Shown here piece after piece: positions 8,212-14,435 of a stretch of 29,954 nt of DNA; position 1 is the stretch's first letter; each line of letters begins with the position of its first letter. The DNA is taken from the NCBI GenBank assembly GCA_964608495.1, contig CAZSOQ010000036.1, forward strand, positions 1-29,954, in the 5' to 3' direction. The position numbers and the translations under genes were made by a program. Origin of the DNA: JAKORR01 sp964608495 (GTDB lineage: Bacteria > Armatimonadota > Zipacnadia > Zipacnadales > FEN-943). A model generated the notes under the pieces. That model was not told the origin of the DNA. It saw only the letters and a program-made list of their open reading frames with translations, and did not search any database.

Positions 8212-8790
8212 CTAATCACCTTCCTCGACGGACTTGCGGGCCAGGGGCACGGCGGCGACGGCCTGGACCAGCCGGTCAAGCTGGGTCCGCAGGCTCGCGT
8301 CCACCAGACGATCGCCCAGGCGAAGCCGCAGCCCGCCGATAAGCGCTTCGTCAACCTGCTCGTCCACGCGCACGGGTCCGCCTGCCAGGCGCTCCGCCAG
8401 GGCCTGCACGGCAGCCCGCTGGTCGGCGCTCAGGGGCGCGGCGGAGGTGACGGTGCCCCGCAGGACGCCCTCTCGCGCGTCCATCGTGTCCCGGAAGGCC
8501 CGCGGCAGGAGCGGAATCAGACTGTGGCGCCGGCGCTGCAGGATCATCCGCACCAGGTCCAGCACCGGAACCGGCGGCTGCCCGTGCAGCAGCACCGCCA
8601 GGGCCTCGAGCCGCTCGTCCAGCGTGAGCGACGGAGTGGTGAGAAGCCTGCGCACGTCGCGCTCGCCCGCCCACAGCTCGGCCAGCCTGGTCAGCACGCC
8701 GAGCGCGGACTGACGCTCCTCGGGGCTCGGGAACTGGTCGAAGAGAGCCTCGGCGTAGCGGCGAGCGAGGGCCGGTCGCGCGGAGGACAC
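8212..8790 (-). CDS. atpH: F-type ATP synthase subunit delta (OSCP)
   Basis: This 192-residue peripheral-stalk subunit fixes the top of F1 to the b dimer. The six-helix N-terminal domain begins ALARRYAEALFDQ, as in most family members. The C-terminal domain contains VTSAAPLSADQRAAVQALAERL and ends with a strand-turn-helix (EALIGGLRLRLGDRLVDASLRTQLDRL), the hallmark closing motif of delta/OSCP. The start is GTG at 8790, directly after the atpF stop at 8793. The stop is one base before the atpA start. Confidence 0.95.
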   Translation of the reverse strand: MSSARPALARRYAEALFDQFPSPEERQSALGVLTRLAELWAGERDVRRLLTTPSLTLDERLEALAVLLHGQPPVPVLDLVRMILQRRRHSLIPLLPRAFRDTMDAREGVLRGTVTSAAPLSADQRAAVQALAERLAGGPVRVDEQVDEALIGGLRLRLGDRLVDASLRTQLDRLVQAVAAVPLARKSVEEGD

Positions 8791-8792
8791 GT

Positions 8793-9320
8793 CTAGTTGC
8801 TCTCCTCCTCGGCCGCCAGGCTCTCCAGGTCGCCCAGGGCGGCCTCGAGGACGGCCCGCTGGCGGTCTTCGTCGAGTACCCCGGTGAGCAGGCGCCCGGC
8901 CATCGCGCCCGCGAGCCCCGCCATCTCGGCCTTGGCCCCCTCAAGAGCCTGAGCCTGCATCTCGACGGCGGCCTGACGGCCCTGGCGGCGGATCTCGTTG
9001 GCCTCCTCGCGCGCCTTCTGCCGGAGCTCGTCGGCCTCGGCCTGGGCCTCGGCCAGTAGGGCCTGGCGCTCGCGCGCCAGCTCCGACTGCTGCGCGGCGG
9101 CTTGCTCGCGCGCCTCCTCGCGCAGACGCTCAGCCTCCGCAAGCCGCTCCGAGGCGCTGCGCAATTGCTCCTCCACGCGCTGGGCCCGTGCCTCGACCGT
9201 CCTGCGGATCGGACGCCACAGCCAGGTGCTCAACATCGCCAGCAACAGCAGGAAGCCCACGATGTTGACGACCCAGACAGTAACCGAGAAGCCCAGCAGT
9301 CCGAGAGTCTCAGCGTCCAT
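8793..9320 (-). CDS. atpF: F-type ATP synthase subunit b
   Basis: This 175-residue peripheral-stalk protein has one N-terminal transmembrane helix (about residues 8-35, FSVTVWVVNIVGFLLLLAML). A long, Ala/Glu/Arg-rich, right-handed coiled-coil stalk follows (RRTVEARAQRVEEQLRSASE onward), and the end binds delta. WRPI after the membrane helix corresponds to the FVWPPI-type hinge of the family. Only one b gene is present, so a homodimer is expected rather than the b/b' pair of phototrophs. ATG at 9320 is 13 bases after the atpE stop. Confidence 0.95.
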   Translation of the reverse strand: MDAETLGLLGFSVTVWVVNIVGFLLLLAMLSTWLWRPIRRTVEARAQRVEEQLRSASERLAEAERLREEAREQAAAQQSELARERQALLAEAQAEADELRQKAREEANEIRRQGRQAAVEMQAQALEGAKAEMAGLAGAMAGRLLTGVLDEDRQRAVLEAALGDLESLAAEEESN

Positions 9321-9333
9321 GGCTCATCGCCGG

Positions 9334-9600
9334 CTACTGGCCCACCTGCCGCAGCACCTCGGCCAGCGGCGCCAGACGGCCCTGTAGGATGATGAAGACC
9401 AGCAGGGCGTAGATGGCCAGGGACTCGATCATGGCCAGGCCGATGATCATGCTGGTCTGGATGTCGCGAGCCGCCTCGGGGTTGCGGCCGATGGCGTCCA
9501 GCGCGGCCACCGCCGCGCGCCCCTGGGCCAGAGCGCAGCCGATGGCCGCCAGCGGCACGCCCAGACTGACGCCGAGAGCGAACATTGCACCGTACAGCAT
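9334..9600 (-). CDS. atpE: F-type ATP synthase subunit c (rotor ring), probable sodium-binding type
   Basis: This 88-residue hairpin of two transmembrane helices forms the ion-translocating rotor ring. The polar loop RNPEAARD (39-46) corresponds to the conserved RQPE loop. Helix 2 carries the ion-binding carboxylate Glu59 in MIESLAIYALL. Gln26 in helix 1, Glu59, Ser60 and Tyr64 are spaced exactly like Gln32, Glu65, Ser66 and Tyr70 of the sodium-binding c ring of Ilyobacter tartaricus. The Thr67 equivalent is Leu61. In that family these side chains coordinate sodium, and proton-only rings usually lack the Ser next to Glu. That the ring really carries sodium is inference. The gene precedes atpF by 13 bases and follows atpB by 60. 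Confidence 0.96.
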   Translation of the reverse strand: MLYGAMFALGVSLGVPLAAIGCALAQGRAAVAALDAIGRNPEAARDIQTSMIIGLAMIESLAIYALLVFIILQGRLAPLAEVLRQVGQ

Positions 9601-9660
9601 CTTCTTACCCCCTTAGGGTCTGCGGACAGGGCAATCCCCGTCGCTAAGGTAAGCCGGGTC

Positions 9661-10389
9661 TCAGTGCTCCGAGTGATCCTCGGTCGCGCCAGCAAGGTAC
9701 GCGGCGGTCAGCGAAGTGAAAACCAGGGCCTGCACGAAGCCTCCGAAGATCGCGAAGACCACCATCAGCAACTGGAAGGGTACCGGTATGTAGATGTAGG
9801 ACGCGACCAGGGCGCTGAGGAAGAGGAACTGCATTACCATCGCGTCTTCGCCGAAAATGTTGCCGAACAGACGAACGGAGAGCGAAAGCGGTCGAGAGAG
9901 TTCGCCAATGACATGGATAATGATATTCAGGGGCGCAAGCCACAGCGGGTAGCCCACGAAGTGCATCAGGTACTTGGTGCCCTGGTGCTTGAACCCGTAG
10001 TACTGCACGGCGAAGAAGGCCACCACGCCCAACGAGGCGGTCACCCCGAGCCTGGCGGTGGGCGAGCTGAACCCGGGCAGCATCACCAGCAGGTTCATGA
10101 ACAGGATGTACAGGAAGAAGGTGCCCAGGAGGGGGACAAAGTCGCGGCCTTTGGGGCCGATTATGTTCCCGAAGTAGTTGGCCAGGGCCTCGTAGACCCA
10201 TTCCCAGAACATCTGGAGCCGCGAGGCCTCAGGCGGGTCCGCCAGCCGCCGGGTGCCCAGGTAGGCCAGCAGGCTCATGAGGGCGATCACGGCGCTGCAG
10301 TGCAGCACGCCCACGTCCACCCAAGGCTTGAGCGCGGCCGGCAGGTGATGTGCGACCAGTTCGAGGAAGGGCGTTACGACTTCGTGCAT
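9661..10389 (-). CDS. atpB: F-type ATP synthase subunit a
   Basis: This 242-residue integral membrane stator subunit forms the two ion half-channels next to the c ring. Several hydrophobic helices are visible. The essential arginine is Arg173 in the highly conserved stretch ELSRPLSLSVRLFGNIFGED, facing the c-ring Glu. The earlier FVPLLGTFFLYILFMNLL helix and the C-terminal FAIFGGFVQALVFTSLTAAYL helix are also typical. It ends with a His/Glu/Asp-rich tail (EDHSEH). Length is at the short end of the bacterial range. ATG at 10389 lies 22 bases downstream of the atpI stop. Confidence 0.97.
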   Translation of the reverse strand: MHEVVTPFLELVAHHLPAALKPWVDVGVLHCSAVIALMSLLAYLGTRRLADPPEASRLQMFWEWVYEALANYFGNIIGPKGRDFVPLLGTFFLYILFMNLLVMLPGFSSPTARLGVTASLGVVAFFAVQYYGFKHQGTKYLMHFVGYPLWLAPLNIIIHVIGELSRPLSLSVRLFGNIFGEDAMVMQFLFLSALVASYIYIPVPFQLLMVVFAIFGGFVQALVFTSLTAAYLAGATEDHSEH

Positions 10390-10411
10390 TGTGCCTCGCC
10401 CGATCCTGTGC

Positions 10412-10795
10412 TCAGCTGCCTCCGGTCCCGGGCCGCGCGGCGAAGCCTACGACAAGGGCGACCACGCCGATGGTGACACCGGCGGCCAGGCTCCACCCCG
10501 GAGCCTGCAAGACGTATACCATCAGCCAGAACAGGCCGATGATCGCCAGGTAAGCGGCTATCTGCGCGAGGATCAGCAGCCCGCGGGCACCGCCGGGGGG
10601 CCCGGAGCCCACCAGGGCCGCCACGCGCCAGGTCGTCAGGTACACCATGGCCGTCATCACCGCCGCCCCAGCCACCAGCCCCGCCGCGCTTCGCCATCCG
10701 CTGAGCCACCACAGCGGCCCCGCGCCCAGCAATGCCAGGCCCGCCGCAACGCGACTCGCGCTGGATACCCGCGCTGAGGCTGAAGAGGGGCTCAT
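10412..10795 (-). CDS. atpI: ATP synthase protein I (AtpI-like) membrane protein
   Basis: This 127-residue protein has four probable membrane helices (about residues 16-31, 35-55, 71-95 and 100-121). Position between atpZ and atpB, size and topology match AtpI, a non-structural protein of F-type operons implicated in c-ring assembly or Mg2+ handling. Sequence identity to AtpI is not obvious by eye, so the call rests mainly on topology and context. Its ATG at 10795 overlaps the atpZ stop by 4 bases (ATGA), a translational-coupling arrangement. Confidence 0.8.
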   Translation of the reverse strand: MSPSSASARVSSASRVAAGLALLGAGPLWWLSGWRSAAGLVAGAAVMTAMVYLTTWRVAALVGSGPPGGARGLLILAQIAAYLAIIGLFWLMVYVLQAPGWSLAAGVTIGVVALVVGFAARPGTGGS

Positions 10796-11022
10796 CCGTC
10801 CTTGCCTCGACCCAGGGAACTCACCATACGGATGAGTTGGTGGAAGGCGGCGATGCTGCCAAGGATTGCGCCAGCCAAGGCGAACCAGGGGCCAGTTTCA
10901 AAGTGCCTGTCGAGAAGGATCCCGGCCCCAGCCCCGATACCGACGCAGAACCCCATCACAAGCCCCAGCGTTGCCAGGTTCAGCGCGTCGGTCAACCGGC
11001 CCCCGTCGGACCCTATACGCAT
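10792..11022 (-). CDS. atpZ: AtpZ/AtpI-type ATP synthase accessory membrane protein
   Basis: This roughly 76-residue protein has two membrane helices. The second half carries the AtpZ pattern (PF09527): a Gly-rich helix GIGAGAGILLD, then FETGPWFALAGAILGSIAAFHQL. AtpZ heads many F-type ATP synthase operons and has been linked to divalent-cation transport or rotor assembly. The start is uncertain. ATG at 11022 would begin about two bases from the predicted transcription start (promoter 11031-11059), a leaderless mRNA. Alternatively TTG at 11031 has AGGAG five bases upstream, but that ribosome site lies inside the promoter spacer and could work only on a transcript from further upstream. It is the first gene of the operon. 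Confidence 0.85.
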   Translation of the reverse strand: MRIGSDGGRLTDALNLATLGLVMGFCVGIGAGAGILLDRHFETGPWFALAGAILGSIAAFHQLIRMVSSLGRGKDG

Positions 11023-11030
11023 CGCCGGCA

Positions 11031-11059
11031 ATCTTACTCCTGCCGCTAGGGAGCGTCAA
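11031..11059 (-). promoter_or_regulatory. Sigma-70-like promoter of the ATP synthase operon
   Basis: On the minus strand TTGACG (11059-11054) and TAAGAT (11036-11031) are separated by exactly 17 bases. The expected transcription start, six to eight bases after the -10 box, is 11024-11022, right at the ATG of atpZ. This would give a leaderless or nearly leaderless operon mRNA. Confidence 0.7.
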
Positions 11060-11117
11060 GCTTCCGCCGAAGGGGCGTGGTCCGCCCTGCTGAGGGCCCC
11101 CGCGCCGGCCTCCGCAA

Positions 11118-11133
11118 GGGCCCGGAGGGGCCC
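11118..11133 (-). terminator. Possible hairpin terminator of the sugar kinase gene
   Basis: GGGCCC (11118-11123), a four-base loop and GGGCCC (11128-11133) form a six-pair all-GC stem. The adjoining bases can form an alternative GGCCC/GGGCC hairpin. It lies 35 bases past the stop of the pfkB-type gene and before the atp promoter, where transcription should end. No T-tract follows. Confidence 0.35.
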
Positions 11134-11167
11134 GCCACGGGCCGCTACCGCGCCCCCAAGGTGCCTG

Positions 11168-12184
11168 TCACGAGCCCTGGACGAGCCAGGCGGGCGGGTC
11201 CTCGCCGTAGGCTTCCCGCCATCCCCGCGCGGCGTCGGCGGCGTAGGGCAGATTGCCCAGCGCGCCCCGCCCGCCGCACTTAGTCGCCGCCACGAGATTG
11301 GCCAGTCGCGCGGCGTCGCCCAGGGGGGCATGGCGCAGCACGCCGAAGAGCAGCGCGCCGTCGAAGGCATCCCCCGCGCCGGTGGTATCACGCACCGGCC
11401 AGCGCTTCACGGCGGGCAGACGCAGCCGCTCCTCGGCGTCGGCCACCAGGCAGCCCTCGGCCCCCAGCTTCACGGCCACCACCCGACATCCCGCCTCCAG
11501 GCACCTGCCGGCTATCCTCTCCGGGTCCTGCGTGCCCCACAGCAGCGCCTCATCGGCGTTGATCGAGGGCAGGGCCACCGTCACGTGGGGCAGAATCGCC
11601 TCCAGCTCCGCCCGCGCCTGGCAGGCGGGCCACAGCTTCGGGCGGAAGTTGGGGTCGAAGCTGATCTCAACGCCCAGGTCCACGCACAGCTCCACCAGGT
11701 AGCGCGACGCCGCGCGGGAGCTGGCCGAGATCGCCTGGCTGATCCCTGAGGCGTGGGCCAGGCGGGCCCGGGCCAAAAAGTCGGGGCGCAGGTCCGCGGG
11801 CTCCATCGTCGCCGCGGCGTCGCCGGCGCGGTAGTAGGTGAAGGAGCGCTCGCCGTCGGGCTGGATGGTGATGACATAGACGCCGTTGAAGCCCGGGACG
11901 ACGCGCACCTGGGACAGGTCCACGCCCTCGGCGCTCCACTTGCTCAGCAGCAGGTCGCGGAAGATGTCGTCGCCCACGCGCGTGATGAAGGCGACCCGAG
12001 CACCCAGGCGCGCCGCGGCGGCGGCCACGTTGAGCGTGTCGCCGCCCACGGTGCACTGCAGGGTCGGGCCCGCCGCCAGGGCTTCCTCGCCGTACAGCTC
12101 GACCATGCACTCGCCGGCCGTGACCAGGTCAAGCGCTGCCGGGCTCTCGGCTTCGCGGGTCGGCCCCAGTGGTGCTCCGGACAT
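11168..12184 (-). CDS. PfkB-family carbohydrate kinase, 2-keto-3-deoxygluconate kinase-like
   Basis: This 338-residue ribokinase-fold sugar kinase transfers phosphate from ATP to a sugar or sugar-acid hydroxyl in the cytoplasm. Visible motifs are the N-terminal GECMVELYGEE, the sugar-binding VGGDTLNVAAAAARLG (first PfkB signature, residues 46-61), FDPNFRPKLW at 176-185 and the second signature DTTGAGDAFDGALLFG, with catalytic base Asp272. The DPNxRxxLW segment is common in KDG kinases and fructokinases. KDG is the end product of pectin and uronate breakdown, and a rhamnogalacturonan lyase lies 13 kb away, so KDG kinase is a reasonable guess, not proven. ATG at 12184 starts the conserved part; a longer open frame upstream (to 12313) overlaps the divergent control region and looks non-coding. 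The ribosome site is weak (GGGGGA). Confidence 0.85.
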   Translation of the reverse strand: MSGAPLGPTREAESPAALDLVTAGECMVELYGEEALAAGPTLQCTVGGDTLNVAAAAARLGARVAFITRVGDDIFRDLLLSKWSAEGVDLSQVRVVPGFNGVYVITIQPDGERSFTYYRAGDAAATMEPADLRPDFLARARLAHASGISQAISASSRAASRYLVELCVDLGVEISFDPNFRPKLWPACQARAELEAILPHVTVALPSINADEALLWGTQDPERIAGRCLEAGCRVVAVKLGAEGCLVADAEERLRLPAVKRWPVRDTTGAGDAFDGALLFGVLRHAPLGDAARLANLVAATKCGGRGALGNLPYAADAARGWREAYGEDPPAWLVQGS

Positions 12185-12289
12185 GGCTGGTGGATCCCCC
12201 GGTGTGAAGGTGTGACCTGCCGGGCCTGTCGCCGGCCGGCCGGTGCCGGGGGATTCGGGGCCGAGGGCTGGACACCTTGTCTGTGGCCC

Positions 12290-12311
12290 GACGGGGCTGT
12301 CCTGCCCCGTC
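12290..12311. promoter_or_regulatory. Perfect inverted repeat in the divergent control region (possible operator)
   Basis: GACGGGGC (12290-12297) and GCCCCGTC (12304-12311) are exact reverse complements with a six-base loop. The repeat lies between two divergent genes, so it is not at the end of either one. It sits 12 bases upstream of the -35 box at 12324. An operator or a site for a dimeric regulator is the natural reading, although no regulator gene is adjacent. Confidence 0.45.
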
Positions 12312-12323
12312 ACGTCCGGGCGT

Positions 12324-12352
12324 TTGACGGTCCCCCACGCCCACTGTACAAT
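12324..12352 (+). promoter_or_regulatory. Sigma-70-like promoter for the secreted protein/glycosyltransferase pair
   Basis: TTGACG (12324-12329), a 17-base spacer and TACAAT (12347-12352) form a near-consensus promoter. Transcription should begin near 12359, only about 13 bases before the ATG at 12372. Confidence 0.7.
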
Positions 12353-12371
12353 CCGCCGCGGTGGTGCATGG

Positions 12372-13148
12372 ATGACCCTTACCCCCGTGTGGCTTCTGGC
12401 GGCTCTGGTCTCGGCGGTGCTCGGTGCTCCAGGTGAGCCGGCGGGCGCGCCCGCGGCTTACGAGGTCGAGGTGCAGGCGCTGTCGGCGGACGTGGAGCTG
12501 TTGCAGGAGTTGAACCGTCTGCAGCTCAGCCCGCAGCAGATTGACGGGCTGGTGCTCTTGGCCGGGCGCCGGCAGGCCGTGGCAGAGTCCCTGGCACCGA
12601 AGCGAGAGCAGGTGTTCAACGCCCTGGCCAGCGCTCTCCGCCAGAAGAGGCAGCTACTGCTGCGCGACGAGCCGGTGCCCGAGGAGATGGACGACCGGAT
12701 CGCGAAGCTCAACACCGAGCTATCGGCGCTGGACTACGCCGAGGTGGATCAGGCCCGCAAGCTGGTCGCGGACCTTCGCGGACTGCTGTCCCAGGACCAG
12801 CTAGCCGTCATCACGGGGCGGTACGAGGCGCGGGAGAGCGCTCTGGGACTGCTGGACTGGGTGCGCGGGCTGGATGAGGATCAGTATGAGGACGAGGCGG
12901 ACGCCGCGGCGGAGGAGCTGGAGGCGCCCGACGCGGGCCTGCCCGCCGAGGAAGTGCGCAAGATCCTGGATCAGGCGCGCGGCCTCGACGACGCGGCCTT
13001 CGGCAACCAGCGCGAGGCCCTGGCCGAGAAGCTCCTCCCGGCCTACGCGCTCTCTGAGGGAGCCCAGACCCAGATGATCCTGGACCTGCTGGGCAATCCC
13101 CGCCTGACCTCCCTGCTTCAGGACAAGAAGGCAGCCCAGGGCAGGTAG
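12372..13148 (+). CDS. Exported helical protein of unknown function
   Basis: This 258-residue protein is not assigned to a known family. Residues 1-19 look like a signal peptide (MTLTPVWLLAALVSAVLGA), followed by a Pro/Ala linker. The mature part is almost entirely helical and charged. It begins with a segment around LNRLQLSPQQIDGLVLLAG (about residues 45-63), has a middle LLSQDQLAVITGRYEARES, then an acidic run (DEDQYEDEADAAAEELEAP) and a Lys-rich end. The LxxLQLSPQQ segment resembles LTALQITKEQAPGI near the N-terminus of the secreted protein at 20240-21901, suggesting distant paralogues. ATG at 12372 was chosen because it yields the signal peptide and has GGTGG just upstream. It is the first gene of a pair with the glycosyltransferase, 8 bases away. 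Confidence 0.8.
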   Translation: MTLTPVWLLAALVSAVLGAPGEPAGAPAAYEVEVQALSADVELLQELNRLQLSPQQIDGLVLLAGRRQAVAESLAPKREQVFNALASALRQKRQLLLRDEPVPEEMDDRIAKLNTELSALDYAEVDQARKLVADLRGLLSQDQLAVITGRYEARESALGLLDWVRGLDEDQYEDEADAAAEELEAPDAGLPAEEVRKILDQARGLDDAAFGNQREALAEKLLPAYALSEGAQTQMILDLLGNPRLTSLLQDKKAAQGR

Positions 13149-13156
13149 GTGGGGCC

Positions 13157-14395
13157 ATGCCCGGCGAGCCCAGGCGCGTCGCCTTCTTCACCAACACCTT
13201 CGCCCCCGACGTCAACGGTGTCGCCCACGTCGTCAAGGCTTTCCGTCAGGAGCTGCAGCGCCGCGGGCTGGAAGTATACGTATTCGCTCCCGCTCCCAGG
13301 GGCCAGAACCCGCCGCGGCAGGGGACGGCCGGTCCGCGGGACGACCCCCTGGTCGTGCGATTCCCGTCGCTTCCCCTGCCCAACCTGGACTACGCCCTGG
13401 CCCTGCCCTTCTCGCGGACCGTCTCACGTGTCCTGCGGCAGGTGAGCTTCGATCTGATCCATACCCACCATCCCCTGTGGGTGGGCCACTGGGGGGCCCG
13501 CTACGCCAGGCGCGCCGGAAGGCCGCTCGTCACTACCATCCATACCCACTACGAGCTCTTCGCGCCGATGGTGCCGCTGCCTCGGTCCCTGGTCGAGCAC
13601 TACCTGCGAGCCAAGGTTAGGCGCTACTGCAACGGCTGCGACCTGGTCACCACCCCCGCGGCGTCGAACCAGACCCGCCTCGAGCAGTCGGGGGTCGTCC
13701 GTCCGGTCGTGGTCGTGCCCAACCCGGTGGACCTCGGCCTCTTCGAGCACGCCGACGGCGGCCCGGTACGCGAGCGCCTGGGGCTGCAGGGCAAGTTCGT
13801 CCTGGGCTACCTCGGGCGCCTCTCGCCGGAGAAGAAGCTCCGCGTGGTCGTCCAGGCGGCGGCCCTGGTGTGTCGCCGGCGTCAGGACGCCCACCTGGTG
13901 ATCGTAGGCGGCGGCACGGTCCGGCAGGAGGTGCAGGCGGCGGTGCGCGAGCTGGGGCTGGAGGGCCGTTCGACCCTCGTGGGGCCCGTACCCCACGAGC
14001 AGGTGCCCGAATACCAGGCGGCCTTCGACGTCTTCCTCACGGCCAGCCTGGGCGAGACCCAGCCCCTGGCTTACGCCGAGGCCCTGGCCGTGGGCACGCC
14101 CGTCATCGCCGTCGTCGGCCTGGGCGCTGTGGACATGATCGAGGACGGGGTCAACGGCTTCCTCGTCAACCGCGAGGGGGCCGCGGAGGCGATGGCCGAG
14201 ACCGTCCTGCGTCTGGCCGGCGACCCGCAACTTCGCGACCGGATGAGCCGCCAGGCCCGGTCCTCGGCCCGTCGCTACCACATCACCGAGGCCGCCGATC
14301 GCCTCCTCGAGGCCTACAGCCAGGCCCTCGAGGAGCACGCGCGCCGCCACGGTGCCAGCGAGGATCGGGCATCCCGGCCCACCCGGGGAGAATGA
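13157..14395 (+). CDS. GT4-family glycosyltransferase
   Basis: This 412-residue retaining glycosyltransferase has the GT-B fold, moving a sugar from a nucleotide donor to a lipid or glycan acceptor at the cytoplasmic membrane face. The N-terminal domain begins RVAFFTNTFAPDVNGVAHVV, the usual GT4 start with the Gly-rich acceptor loop. IHTHHPLWVGHWG and TTIHTHYELFAPMVPLP are like the diacylglycerol and mannosyl transferase subgroup. The donor domain has the phosphate-binding GRLSPEKK at 220-227 and the EX7E motif (Glu300 and Glu308 in GETQPLAYAEAL). These residues suggest an active enzyme; glucosyl-diglyceride or phosphatidylinositol-mannoside-like synthesis is possible. The ATG at 13157 has AGGTGGGG upstream. 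The acceptor cannot be told from sequence. Confidence 0.88.
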   Translation: MPGEPRRVAFFTNTFAPDVNGVAHVVKAFRQELQRRGLEVYVFAPAPRGQNPPRQGTAGPRDDPLVVRFPSLPLPNLDYALALPFSRTVSRVLRQVSFDLIHTHHPLWVGHWGARYARRAGRPLVTTIHTHYELFAPMVPLPRSLVEHYLRAKVRRYCNGCDLVTTPAASNQTRLEQSGVVRPVVVVPNPVDLGLFEHADGGPVRERLGLQGKFVLGYLGRLSPEKKLRVVVQAAALVCRRRQDAHLVIVGGGTVRQEVQAAVRELGLEGRSTLVGPVPHEQVPEYQAAFDVFLTASLGETQPLAYAEALAVGTPVIAVVGLGAVDMIEDGVNGFLVNREGAAEAMAETVLRLAGDPQLRDRMSRQARSSARRYHITEAADRLLEAYSQALEEHARRHGASEDRASRPTRGE

Positions 14396-14435
14396 CCGGC
14401 AGGCGCGAGCCGACCCGCGGACCGTCTCTCCGCGC

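Noticed and set aside
8211..8354. Upstream extension of atpA (open to 8354)
   Set aside because: The added residues have Trp/Pro/Arg-rich shadow composition and overlap atpH. The GTG at 8210 has a ribosome site and matches the family N-terminus.
12185..12313. 43-residue N-terminal extension of the sugar kinase
   Set aside because: It is Pro/Gly-rich with no family match and covers the divergent control region with the operator-like dyad.
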